A DNA stretch of 6,402 nt from Lachnospiraceae bacterium (GTDB lineage Bacteria > Bacillota_A > Clostridia > Lachnospirales > Lachnospiraceae): contig JAFXDD010000026.1 of assembly GCA_017516285.1 (NCBI GenBank), positions 1-6,402 of the forward strand, in the 5' to 3' direction. Of the stretch, positions 1 through 5,974 are shown one piece after another. Position numbers and translations under genes: made by a program. How positions within the stretch are numbered: position 1 is the first letter of the stretch; every line of letters begins with the position of its first letter. The notes under the pieces were generated by a model. The model made no database searches. It was not told the origin of the DNA and was given only the letters and a program-made list of their open reading frames with translations.

Positions 1-2010
1 AAGTGGACACAGTGGATTTTCAAGCAGTTATTTTTAGATGGTTACGCAAAGTACGTGGATATGCCGGTTAACTGGTGTGAAGAGCTGGGTACCGTTTTGT
101 CCAATGATGAAGTAATTGACGGTAAATCAGAGCGTGGCGGTTTCCCGGTTGTTCGTAAGAACATGAAGCAGTGGGTTATCAATCAGCCTGCTTTTGCAGA
201 GAAGCTTTTGGAAGGCTTAGAGGAGATTGACTGGCCGGAATCTACCAAGGATATTCAGAGACACTGGATAGGCAAGTCTGAAGGTGTTGAGGTTGATTTT
301 GAAATCGTAGGTGGCGGCAAGTTCTCTATTTATACCACATGTATCGAAACCATTTACGGTATTACCTTTATGGTACTTGCTCCGGACGGACAGATTGTAA
401 AGGATTTAATGCCTAGAGTAGAGAATCCGGAAGAGGTACAGGCTTATATCGACGAGACCCTTAAGAAAAACGATATGGACCGTACCGAATTAAATAAGAC
501 CAAGTCCGGTTGTATTTTAAAGGGATTGTATGCAATTAATCCGGTAAATGGCAAGGAAGTTCCTTTATTTATCGGTGACTTCGTACTGGCAAGCTATGGT
601 ACCGGTGCTGTTATGGCAGTGCCTTCTCATGACCAGAGAGACTTTGAATATGCCATTGCACACAATATTCCTATGATACAGGTTATTGATGGTGGTGATG
701 TCAGTGAACATGCTTTTGAAAAGGGCTCTTATCTGGGCAAGGGTTGTAAGCTTATTAATTCCGAGGAATTTACAGGGCTTACCGTAGAAGAGGCGAAGGA
801 AGCCATTACAGACAAGCTGGTAAAGCGTGGCGTGGCCAGAAAGACAGTAAATTATCATTTCCGTGAATGGATTTTTGCACGTCAGCGTTACTGGGGCGAG
901 CCGGTTCCTGTTGTTTACACAGAGGATGGCGAAATTCATGTGCTTCCGGATGAAGAGTTGCCGTTAATTTTGCCTGAATTAGAAGACTACAAGGGTAAAA
1001 ACGGCAAGGCACCTTTGGAAAATGCAGTAGAATGGAAGCAGTACGACAATAACGGCATCAAGGGTGTCCGTGAGACATCTACCATGCCGGGCAGCGCAGG
1101 AAGCAGCTGGTACTACATGAGATATATTGACCCGCACAATGATAAGGAATTTGCAAATCAGGAGCTTTTGAAGCACTGGCTGCCGGTTGACCTTTATGTA
1201 GGCGGTCCTGAGCATGCGGTAGGCCACCTGATGTATTCCAGAATCTGGAATCGTTTCCTGTATGACAAGGGTCTGTCTCCGGTTAAGGAGCCATTCCAGA
1301 AGCTAGTACATCAGGGAATGATTCTTGGTGAAAACGGTATCAAGATGGGTAAGCGTTTCCCTGAATTCGTAATCAATCCAAGTGATATCGTAAGAGATTA
1401 TGGCGCAGACACCCTTCGTTTGTACGAAATGTTTATGGGTCCTTTAGAGGTTTCCAAGCCATGGAATCCGACCGGTGTTGACGGAGCAAGACGTTTTATC
1501 AACCGTGTATGGAACTTCTTTACAGAGCCTGCTAATATTTCCGAAGGTGAGGATGACAGCTTAAAGAAGGTATATCACCAGACAGTTAAGAAGGTTACTG
1601 AGGATTTTGAGCAGCTTGGCTTTAATACTGCTATCAGCCAGATGATGATTTTTGTAAATGCAGTATACAAAGCAGGCAAGTGTCCTAGAGAGTACGCAGA
1701 AGGCTTTATTAAGATGTTCTCATGTATTTGTCCTCACGTAGGCGAAGAGGCATGGGCAAGCCTTGGACATGATAATACGATTGCGTATGAAGCATGGCCA
1801 ACCTATGACGAAGCAGCTATCAAGGAAGATACCGTAGAAATCGCTGTTCAGATTAACGGCAAGATGCGCGGCACCGTTTCCTTACCGGTAGATGTAGACA
1901 AGGATACTGCCATTGCAGCAGGCAAGGCAATTATTGCTGACAAGCTGATAGGCACCATTGTAAAGGAAATCTACGTTCCGGGACGTATTATTAATATTGT
2001 GCAGAAGTAA
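1..2010 (+). CDS. leuS: Leucyl-tRNA synthetase, 5'-truncated by window edge
   Basis: Class I aminoacyl-tRNA synthetase that charges tRNA-Leu in the cytoplasm. The frame is open from base 1 (KWTQWIF...) to TAA at 2008-2010, giving 669 codons. LeuRS is normally 800-plus residues, so the N-terminus with the HIGH motif lies left of the window; the GTG at 55 is only an internal codon. Visible in order (codon numbers from base 1): zinc/connective region with NWCEELGTVL (about 24-33), DWPES and WIGKSEG leading into the CP1 editing domain (about 77-95), a T-rich editing peptide TTCIET (112-117), GTGAVMAVPSHDQRD (200-214), FREWIFARQRYWGEPVP (287-303), YVGGPEHAVGHLMYSRIW (399-416), a KMSKS-loop equivalent KMGKR (448-452), an anticodon-binding helical domain (about 495-600), and the C-terminal domain with VQINGKMRG and VPGRIINIV. 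Three motifs differ from the textbook forms, as noted in the findings. Identity is certain. Confidence 0.98.
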   Translation, partial: KWTQWIFKQLFLDGYAKYVDMPVNWCEELGTVLSNDEVIDGKSERGGFPVVRKNMKQWVINQPAFAEKLLEGLEEIDWPESTKDIQRHWIGKSEGVEVDFEIVGGGKFSIYTTCIETIYGITFMVLAPDGQIVKDLMPRVENPEEVQAYIDETLKKNDMDRTELNKTKSGCILKGLYAINPVNGKEVPLFIGDFVLASYGTGAVMAVPSHDQRDFEYAIAHNIPMIQVIDGGDVSEHAFEKGSYLGKGCKLINSEEFTGLTVEEAKEAITDKLVKRGVARKTVNYHFREWIFARQRYWGEPVPVVYTEDGEIHVLPDEELPLILPELEDYKGKNGKAPLENAVEWKQYDNNGIKGVRETSTMPGSAGSSWYYMRYIDPHNDKEFANQELLKHWLPVDLYVGGPEHAVGHLMYSRIWNRFLYDKGLSPVKEPFQKLVHQGMILGENGIKMGKRFPEFVINPSDIVRDYGADTLRLYEMFMGPLEVSKPWNPTGVDGARRFINRVWNFFTEPANISEGEDDSLKKVYHQTVKKVTEDFEQLGFNTAISQMMIFVNAVYKAGKCPREYAEGFIKMFSCICPHVGEEAWASLGHDNTIAYEAWPTYDEAAIKEDTVEIAVQINGKMRGTVSLPVDVDKDTAIAAGKAIIADKLIGTIVKEIYVPGRIINIVQK

Positions 2011-2042
2011 TAATATTAAAAATCATATTTTATAAAACAAGT

Positions 2043-2080
2043 GAGAGGCTATTGAAATATAACATTTTCAGTAGCCTCTC
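2043..2080. terminator. Hairpin terminator shared by convergent leuS and small-protein operon
   Basis: A 15-bp stem pairs GAGAGGCTATTGAAA (2043-2057) with TTTCAGTAGCCTCTC (2066-2080); one pair is a wobble and the loop is 8 nt. On the plus strand it is followed by CTTTTC and further T-rich sequence. On the minus strand it is followed by a stretch rich in T and A. It lies 32 bases after the leuS stop and 4 bases after the minus-strand stop, so it probably terminates both transcripts. Confidence 0.88.
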
Positions 2081-2084
2081 CTTT

Positions 2085-2363
2085 TCACTTTCTCCCTTTC
2101 TTCGCTGCCATATCTAACACCTTATCAATCTGCTGTTTTTCTTCCTCAGAGGAGGAACGCTTGATAGCGGCAATTACCAGATGCATTTCTTCTGCAGTAA
2201 ATTTGACGTTACCCTTGACTTTGCTGTGCATAGCCATAAGGAAGGGCATCAGTTCATTTTTACTTTTTCCTTTTACCTTCTCAAACATGGAGGCGAGAAA
2301 GTCCAGTTTTTCCTGTGGAATATGTGCGATCGTGGGGTCTGACATCCAGGCTGGTTTGTTCAT
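2085..2363 (-). CDS. Small helical protein of unknown function (92 aa), second gene of a two-gene operon
   Basis: I do not recognise a characterised family. The preferred start is ATG at 2363 (MNKPAWMSDP), because AAAGGAG lies 9 nt upstream; the in-frame ATG at 2390 overlaps the end of the upstream gene and has no separate site. The product is 92 residues with no signal peptide, no membrane segment and no cysteine. It is predicted mostly helical: IPQEKLDFLASMFEKVKGKSK (about 15-35, given here as a region of charged/hydrophobic heptads), NELMPFLMAMHSKVK (36-50), FTAEEMHLVIAAIK (55-68), and a charged SSEEEKQQIDKVLDMAAKKG tail (71-90) ending in basic KKGRK. It begins 19 nt after the stop of the 99-aa gene, so the two are very likely co-transcribed and may act together. 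From memory, similar small proteins occur as uncharacterised genes in Lachnospiraceae; this is not checked. The function is unknown. Confidence 0.8.
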   Translation of the reverse strand: MNKPAWMSDPTIAHIPQEKLDFLASMFEKVKGKSKNELMPFLMAMHSKVKGNVKFTAEEMHLVIAAIKRSSSEEEKQQIDKVLDMAAKKGRK

Positions 2364-2382
2364 AATATGTGACTCCTTTACA

Positions 2383-2682
2383 TTATACATTCATGTCCTG
2401 CATGGACTGAAACATTTCAAACATTTGCATCTGCTCAGGGTTTAAAAAGCCGGAGAGCATGGATAAATCGGGACTGCCGTCTTCGTTGTTTTCCATCATG
2501 GATTGCATAGCTTTTACCATTTCCATTGTCCGCATTATTTCCCTGATATGCTTCATGGGCTCTAACATCTGGTGGATGGAGCGCAGCTTACTTTGATATC
2601 TGGAGGAAACAAATGGAAGTAATGCTTCTAGAAGCCTGTCGATATTTTCAAATTGGATCTGTAACTTGTCAACATCTTCCAT
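2383..2682 (-). CDS. Small Met-rich coiled-coil protein of unknown function (99 aa), first gene of a two-gene operon
   Basis: No characterised family is recognised. The ATG at 2682 is preceded by an excellent AAGGGAGGTG site, which fixes the start. The N-terminal half (residues 1-60) reads as long amphipathic helices (DKLQIQFENIDRLLEALLPF, then RYQSKLRSIHQMLEPMKHI) and then a Met-rich helix (REIMRTMEMVKAMQSMMEN, 47-65). An acidic linker (NNEDGSPDL) leads to a second Met-rich end (NPEQMQMFEMFQSMQDM). Fifteen of 99 residues are Met, far above normal. There are no cysteines, signal peptide or membrane segment. Its partner starts 19 nt downstream. The Met-rich surface could serve protein-protein contacts or helical bundling; that is inference. 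It sits next to, but is terminator-separated from, a Cys-rich gene on the same strand. Confidence 0.82.
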   Translation of the reverse strand: MEDVDKLQIQFENIDRLLEALLPFVSSRYQSKLRSIHQMLEPMKHIREIMRTMEMVKAMQSMMENNEDGSPDLSMLSGFLNPEQMQMFEMFQSMQDMNV

Positions 2683-2687
2683 AAATA

Positions 2688-2697
2688 CACCTCCCTT
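2688..2697 (-). promoter_or_regulatory. Strong ribosome binding site for the 99-aa gene
   Basis: Read on the minus strand this is AAGGGAGGTG, 5 nt before the ATG at 2682. It contains a near-complete anti-Shine-Dalgarno complement and fixes the start. Confidence 0.8.
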
Positions 2698-2701
2698 GGT
2701 T

Positions 2702-2728
2702 TACTATATGATAGAAAATCTTAAGTAT
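2702..2728 (-). promoter_or_regulatory. Possible promoter of the small-protein operon (sigma-E-like)
   Basis: On the minus strand, CATATAGT (2710-2703) lies 15 nt downstream of ATA (2728-2726). This resembles the mother-cell sigma-E pattern (ATA, about 16 nt, CATACANT), with one mismatch and a spacer one base short. A sigma-A reading (TTGGAA, 17 nt, CATATA) fits worse. No other good promoter is seen between the upstream terminator and the gene, so some promoter is expected here. Its class is uncertain. Confidence 0.3.
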
Positions 2729-2745
2729 TCCAAAAGCAGGCGTTT

Positions 2746-2771
2746 AAAATGGGCGGCTTTTACACCGCCCA
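2746..2771 (-). terminator. Intrinsic terminator of the Cys-rich gene
   Basis: On the minus strand TGGGCGG (2771-2765) pairs with CCGCCCA (2756-2750) around an 8-nt loop, followed by TTTT (2749-2746) and then AAAC. The 7-bp, nearly all-GC stem begins 13 bases after the Cys-rich stop codon. It separates that gene from the downstream small-protein operon. Confidence 0.85.
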
Positions 2772-2784
2772 CTTATCGGACTAA

Positions 2785-3087
2785 TTAACAGCAGCCACAT
2801 CCATTGTTGTTTCCGCAGCCGTTGTTATTGCCACAGAAGCAGGAGAGCAGGATAATCCAGATAATCCAATCGCAGCAGCCATTGTTGTTGCCGCCAAACA
2901 AACCGTTGCCACAACCGCAGCCACAGTCATTGTTATTACCGCAGAAGAAGAACAATAAGATAATAATCCAAATACAGCTATTGTTGTTGCCGCCAAACAG
3001 ACCGTTGCCACAACCGTTGTTGCATCCACATCCACAATTGTTGTCTCTTCTGTTATTGCCGCATCCGCAGTTAGATAAATCGCTCAT
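2785..3087 (-). CDS. Cys/Asn/Gly-rich repeat protein (100 aa), possible spore-surface or envelope protein
   Basis: Start is ATG at 3087 (MSDLSNCGCG), with GGAGG 5 nt upstream; an upstream in-frame TTG at 3099 would lie on the ribosome site itself. The 100-residue product has 19 Cys and 24 Asn, the rest being mostly Gly plus two hydrophobic stretches. It is built on a 33-residue repeat: CGNGLFGGNNN, a short hydrophobic run (CIWIIILLFFFC, then CCDWIIWIILLSCFC), then GNNN. Flanks are CGCG/NNN-rich. There is no signal peptide. The hydrophobic runs are only about 11-14 residues, short for transmembrane helices. Proteins of this look in clostridia are often labelled 'chorion class high-cysteine protein' by similarity of composition only; some resemble small spore-coat proteins. 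Disulfide cross-linking, metal binding or assembly at a surface are possible, none shown. It is divergent from a GntR-type regulator and shares its promoter region. Confidence 0.85.
   Translation of the reverse strand: MSDLSNCGCGNNRRDNNCGCGCNNGCGNGLFGGNNNSCIWIIILLFFFCGNNNDCGCGCGNGLFGGNNNGCCDWIIWIILLSCFCGNNNGCGNNNGCGCC
2881..3016. repeat. Internal tandem duplication, 99-bp period, in the Cys-rich gene
   Basis: The 37-bp blocks 2881-2917 and 2980-3016 are identical except for one base (A at 2901, G at 3000), exactly 99 bp (33 codons) apart. They encode the CGNGLFGGNNN units. The sequence between them has diverged more, so the glycine/asparagine block is the conserved part. The pattern suggests duplication of a 99-bp unit. 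Confidence 0.85.
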
Positions 3088-3117
3088 AAGAACCTCCAAA
3101 ATTTAATTGTTATGCTA

Positions 3118-3145
3118 TAAGTTATGTTTAGAATTCAAAAAAGGT
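3118..3145 (-). promoter_or_regulatory. Candidate sigma-K-type promoter for the Cys-rich gene
   Basis: On the minus strand, AC (3145-3144) is followed after exactly 17 nt by CATAACTTA (3126-3118). This fits the classic late mother-cell sigma-K pattern AC-17-CATANNNTA. It would start transcription about 24 nt upstream of the start codon. In AT-rich intergenic DNA such a short consensus can arise by chance, and a better sigma-A promoter lies just upstream. Confidence 0.3.
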
Positions 3146-3157
3146 GCTATGAATTTT

Positions 3158-3186
3158 TTTATAAAATTCTAAGAAAACATTGACAA
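3158..3186 (-). promoter_or_regulatory. Sigma-A promoter for the Cys-rich gene
   Basis: On the minus strand TTGTCA (3186-3181) and TATAAA (3163-3158) are separated by exactly 17 bp. The predicted start near 3151 leaves a leader of about 64 nt. The -35 box occupies the same base pairs as the -35 of the divergent gntR promoter. Confidence 0.65.
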
Positions 3187-3208
3187 TACGAACATAATTG
3201 TATACAAT
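3180..3208 (+). promoter_or_regulatory. Sigma-A promoter for the GntR-family regulator
   Basis: TTGACA (3180-3185), a 17-bp spacer, then TACAAT (3203-3208). The -35 is a perfect consensus match and the -10 differs at one position. The predicted start is near 3215, giving a leader of about 87 nt. The -10 lies inside the palindrome 3197-3208, the expected layout for autorepression. Confidence 0.75.
3197..3208. promoter_or_regulatory. Probable operator for the GntR/FadR-type regulator
   Basis: ATTGTATACAAT is a perfect 12-bp palindrome. It matches the FadR-subfamily operator style (GTA-TAC core) and resembles the core of the Bacillus subtilis GntR operator. It covers the -10 of the gntR promoter and sits just upstream of the divergent -35. 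Autorepression by the neighbouring regulator is the simplest reading; binding is not shown. Confidence 0.65.
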
Positions 3209-3223
3209 AATACATTGTAAAGG

Positions 3224-3246
3224 GATTGTATTTTTGAAATACAATC
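3224..3246. repeat. Perfect inverted repeat in the gntR leader, likely second operator
   Basis: Arms GATTGTATTT (3224-3233) and AAATACAATC (3237-3246) are perfect complements around a 3-nt centre. The outer TTGTA and TACAA half-sites match those of the operator at 3197-3208. It lies about 10-30 nt after the predicted transcription start, so it could act as a second repressor site or as an RNA hairpin. No T-run follows, so it is not an intrinsic terminator. Confidence 0.6.
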
Positions 3247-3301
3247 GCGGATTAAGAAAGTCTGTCGTTACAATGTGTCAGGGTTTCTATGGAGGATTAA
3301 A

Positions 3302-4003
3302 GTGAATAGTCGAGATGTGACTAAAGAGGCAAGGGATAAGTATTCTTTAAGAGGTCGTGTATTTCATCAAATCAGAGATGATATTCTGAGTGGTAAATAC
3401 AAGGAAAGAGAAGAATTAAAGGAAGTAGCAATTGGTGAGGAGCTTGGTGTGAGCCGTACTCCCGTGCGTGAGGCTTTTCGTCAGCTTGAGCTGGAGGGCC
3501 TGATTGAAATTATTCCTAACAAGGGCGCTTATGTGACCGGTATTACCGTGGATGATGTGCATGATATTTATGCAATCCGCGCTTTATTAGAAGGCTTGGC
3601 TGCCAGATGGGCATGTGAGCATATTACTCCGGAGCAGATGGAAGAGATGGAGGAAAATATTTACCTGGCTAAATTCCATGCAGCAAAGGGCAATAATGAG
3701 CAGCTTGCAGAGTTGGACAATCAGTTTCATGACGTATTGTATCGTGCCTGCAATAGTAAGATGTTAGAGCATCAACTAAGGGATTTTCATCAATATGTTA
3801 TTCGTATCAGGCGTATGACGCTGGCTGCCAAGCGTAGAGGCGAGGCCTCCAATATGGAGCATGAGCAGCTTTTCGAGGCTATCAAGGCTAATAATCCGGA
3901 TTTGGCCGAGAAGGTAGCATGCCAGCATATGATTAATGCATACCAGAATATGAAAAACAATGGTCTGGACTTAATTTATAGCAATAATAAAGGGGAAGAA
4001 TAG
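3302..4003 (+). CDS. GntR-family transcriptional regulator, FadR/FCD subfamily
   Basis: Cytoplasmic DNA-binding regulator of 233 residues. The chosen start is GTG at 3302 (encoding NSRDVTKEAR after the initiator), with GGAGG 6 nt upstream; the in-frame GTG at 3275 lacks a site. Residues about 14-80 form the GntR winged helix: LRGRVFHQIRDDILSGKY, EELGVSRTPVREAFRQLELE (recognition helix about 51-68) and the wing NKGAYV. Residues about 83-220 form the all-helical FCD ligand domain. The usual metal-ligand set is present: Asp139 and His143 in DNQFH, His187 in MEHEQLF, and His209 in CQHM. The domain therefore probably binds a divalent metal and a small acid, often a carboxylate or sugar acid in this subfamily, but no target pathway gene is adjacent. 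Its promoter carries a palindrome of the right type, pointing to autoregulation. The divergent Cys-rich gene is a candidate second target. Confidence 0.95.
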   Translation: MNSRDVTKEARDKYSLRGRVFHQIRDDILSGKYKEREELKEVAIGEELGVSRTPVREAFRQLELEGLIEIIPNKGAYVTGITVDDVHDIYAIRALLEGLAARWACEHITPEQMEEMEENIYLAKFHAAKGNNEQLAELDNQFHDVLYRACNSKMLEHQLRDFHQYVIRIRRMTLAAKRRGEASNMEHEQLFEAIKANNPDLAEKVACQHMINAYQNMKNNGLDLIYSNNKGEE

Positions 4004-4020
4004 ACTACCAAAGCAGACAG

Positions 4021-4049
4021 TAAGGGTGTGGCGTCAAACCACACCCTTA
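4021..4049. terminator. Convergent hairpin between gntR and ydiF
   Basis: TAAGGGTGTGG (4021-4031) pairs perfectly with CCACACCCTTA (4039-4049) around a 7-nt loop. It lies 17 bases after the gntR stop and 5 bases after the convergent ydiF stop. Neither side has a good T-run, so it may be a weak bidirectional terminator or an RNA 3'-end stabiliser. Confidence 0.65.
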
Positions 4050-4054
4050 AATAA

Positions 4055-5944
4055 TCAAGCCAAGGTTTCCCAAAGCTCCATTTGTTCATCTAATTTCATT
4101 TGAAGTACTGTCTGCTCCTTGGTAAGCTTACCTAGCTCCGCAGAGTTGCAGGCAATATCAGGTTGCGCCATTTTGGCATCGATAGCAGCAATTTGGGCTT
4201 CTAAATCTGCAATCAGGTCTTCGCATTTTTTTAGGTCGTTTTCACGTTTGCGCTGTTTAGCCTGTTCTTCCTTCTGAGCCTTCCAGTCCAGTTTGCTTTC
4301 TGTAGGGGCAATATCTGCGATAATAACTTCTGCAGTGGGAACTGTTTTTTTCTCCAGATAATAATCATAATTCCCAATATAATTAAAGAATTCCTTGCCA
4401 CAAAGCTCTATAATGCGGGTGGCTGTGCGGTTTATAAAGTATCGGTCATGGGACACGTAAAGTACCGTGCCGGTATACTGATTTATGGCATCCTCCAAAA
4501 TTTCCTTGCTGGCAATGTCTAAGTGATTGGTAGGCTCGTCCAGTATAATAAAGTTGGCATTGCTAAGCATCAGTTTGGCCAGACTGAGTCGTCCCTTTTC
4601 ACCGCCGCTTAAGTCTTTAATCTGCTTAAAGACCTCATCACCGGTAAAGAGAAAGGCAGCCAGTGTGTTACGGATTTTGGTATTGGTCATATCAGGGTAG
4701 GCATCTGAAATTTCTTCAAAAAGTGTCTTCTCCGGGTGGAGTAACTGCTGTTCCTGATCATAATAGCCGATTTCTACGTTGGTGCCCAGCTTAAAGGTGC
4801 CGGTATCCGCCTTTTCCAGACCGTTCAAAATCTTTAAGAGGGTAGTTTTGCCTGTGCCGTTGTCACCGATAATGGCTACGTGTTCTCCACGTTTGATGTC
4901 TAAATTCAGCCCACTGAACAAGTGCAAGGAACCAAAGGATTTGGACATATTCTCTACCTGAAGTACGTCATTGCCGCTTGTAATGGAAGGCTCCAGAGTA
5001 AGCTTCATATCGGTACGGGCTTCCGTAGGTCTGTCCAGCACATCCATTTTATCCAAAAACTTTTCCCGGCTTTCGGCACGTTTGATAGATTTTTCACGGT
5101 TAAAGGAGCGTAGCTTTTCAATTACTTCCTGTTGATGCTTAATCTCTCGTTGTTGGTTTAAATAGGCATTCATCTGTGCCGCACGCAACTGCTCCTTTTT
5201 CTGGGCATACTGAGTATAATTACCGTTAAAAACAAGTGCCTTTGTCTGGTCTATTTCAATGACCTTGCTAACCACGCGGTCCAGGAAATACCGGTCGTGG
5301 GAAACGATGAGAACAGCACCCTTGTAGTTTAAAAGATAATTTTCCAACCATGCAATGGAGTTTAAGTCCAGATGGTTGGTAGGTTCATCCAGAATAATAA
5401 AATCCGGCTTTTGCAGCAAAAGCTTACACAGTGCCACACGGGTCTTCTGGCCGCCGGATAGGGTGTTTACAGGCTTATGAAAGTCCTCGTTATCAAAGCC
5501 CAGACCTTTTAATACACCAACCAGCTCACTTTGATAGATATAGCCGCCCTGTGCTTCAAACTGGTGCGTCAGTCTGGCATAGCTCTCCATTAATTCCTCT
5601 AAAGCAGAGCCCTCTGCAGACTTCATAAGAGCCTCTGCTGTACGTATTTTCTGCTCCAAATCAATTAAATTCTGTTTGACACTTAAAAGTTCATCATAGA
5701 TAGTAAGGTCTGTATGCAAGGCTCCATGTTGTGCCAGATATCCCCAGGTGGTACCTTTGCCGAAGGTAACAAGTCCTTCATCTGCCGGATATTCACCTAC
5801 AATCACCTTAAGCAGGGTAGTCTTGCCGGCCCCGTTGATACCGACCAGCGCAGCCTTTTCGTAATCATCTATATGAAAAGAAACATGGGATAAAACAGGA
5901 ATGTCGCCAAAGCTTTTCCCAATGTCCTGACAGGATAAAATCAT
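4055..5944 (-). CDS. ydiF: ABC-F family ATPase, YdiF type
   Basis: Soluble tandem ATP-binding-cassette protein (629 aa) without membrane domains. ABC-F proteins act on the ribosome, and some protect it from antibiotics. The ATG at 5944 has GGAGG 7 nt upstream. NBD1: Walker A GINGAGKTT (35-43), signature LSGGQKTR (162-169), Walker B FIILDE (182-187), switch His216. The inter-domain linker of the ABC-F type is at about 241-320, basic and helical (REKSIKRAESREKFLDKM). NBD2: Walker A GDNGTGKTT (360-368), signature LSGGEKGR (445-452), Walker B FIILDE (465-470), His499. A charged coiled-coil extension occupies about 551-629. All ATPase motifs are intact. The opening residues, SGNDVL before NBD2, FLFTG and GNYDYYLEKK resemble B. 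subtilis YdiF, and the neighbouring rex remnant echoes the ydiF-rex neighbourhood of Bacillus. A resistance role cannot be read from sequence. It is transcribed from its own promoter at 6003-5975. Confidence 0.95.
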   Translation of the reverse strand: MILSCQDIGKSFGDIPVLSHVSFHIDDYEKAALVGINGAGKTTLLKVIVGEYPADEGLVTFGKGTTWGYLAQHGALHTDLTIYDELLSVKQNLIDLEQKIRTAEALMKSAEGSALEELMESYARLTHQFEAQGGYIYQSELVGVLKGLGFDNEDFHKPVNTLSGGQKTRVALCKLLLQKPDFIILDEPTNHLDLNSIAWLENYLLNYKGAVLIVSHDRYFLDRVVSKVIEIDQTKALVFNGNYTQYAQKKEQLRAAQMNAYLNQQREIKHQQEVIEKLRSFNREKSIKRAESREKFLDKMDVLDRPTEARTDMKLTLEPSITSGNDVLQVENMSKSFGSLHLFSGLNLDIKRGEHVAIIGDNGTGKTTLLKILNGLEKADTGTFKLGTNVEIGYYDQEQQLLHPEKTLFEEISDAYPDMTNTKIRNTLAAFLFTGDEVFKQIKDLSGGEKGRLSLAKLMLSNANFIILDEPTNHLDIASKEILEDAINQYTGTVLYVSHDRYFINRTATRIIELCGKEFFNYIGNYDYYLEKKTVPTAEVIIADIAPTESKLDWKAQKEEQAKQRKRENDLKKCEDLIADLEAQIAAIDAKMAQPDIACNSAELGKLTKEQTVLQMKLDEQMELWETLA

Positions 5945-5974
5945 GAGTATACCTCCAAACTATGTATCTTGTTT

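Noticed and set aside
565..939. 124-residue minus-strand ORF inside leuS
   Set aside because: Antisense shadow of a conserved coding region, without a ribosome site or recognisable protein. The same applies to 806-1012 and 979-1227.
55..2010. leuS starting at GTG 55
   Set aside because: The frame is open and clearly LeuRS-like from base 1 (KWTQWIF), so the gene begins left of the window.
2364..2390. N-terminal extension of the 92-aa protein from ATG 2390
   Set aside because: It overlaps the upstream stop region and encodes the ribosome site itself; ATG 2363 has AAAGGAG at good spacing.
2881..3016. CRISPR or intergenic repeat array
   Set aside because: Only two copies with a 99-bp, in-frame period, inside a coding gene.
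3088..3099. TTG start 4 codons upstream for the Cys-rich gene
   Set aside because: These codons are the Shine-Dalgarno sequence GGAGG for ATG 3087.
2781..3106. Other-frame ORFs over the Cys-rich gene (minus 2781-3035, plus 2804-3106)
   Set aside because: Low-complexity shadows caused by GC/TTG repeats; only the frame with ATG 3087 has a ribosome site and ends just before a terminator.
3224..3246. Inverted repeat as an attenuator terminator for gntR
   Set aside because: The stem is AT-rich and followed by GCGGATTAAG, with no T-run.
3275..3301. GTG 3275 as start of the GntR regulator
   Set aside because: No ribosome site precedes it, while GGAGG 6 nt before GTG 3302 is ideal, and the extension contains that site.
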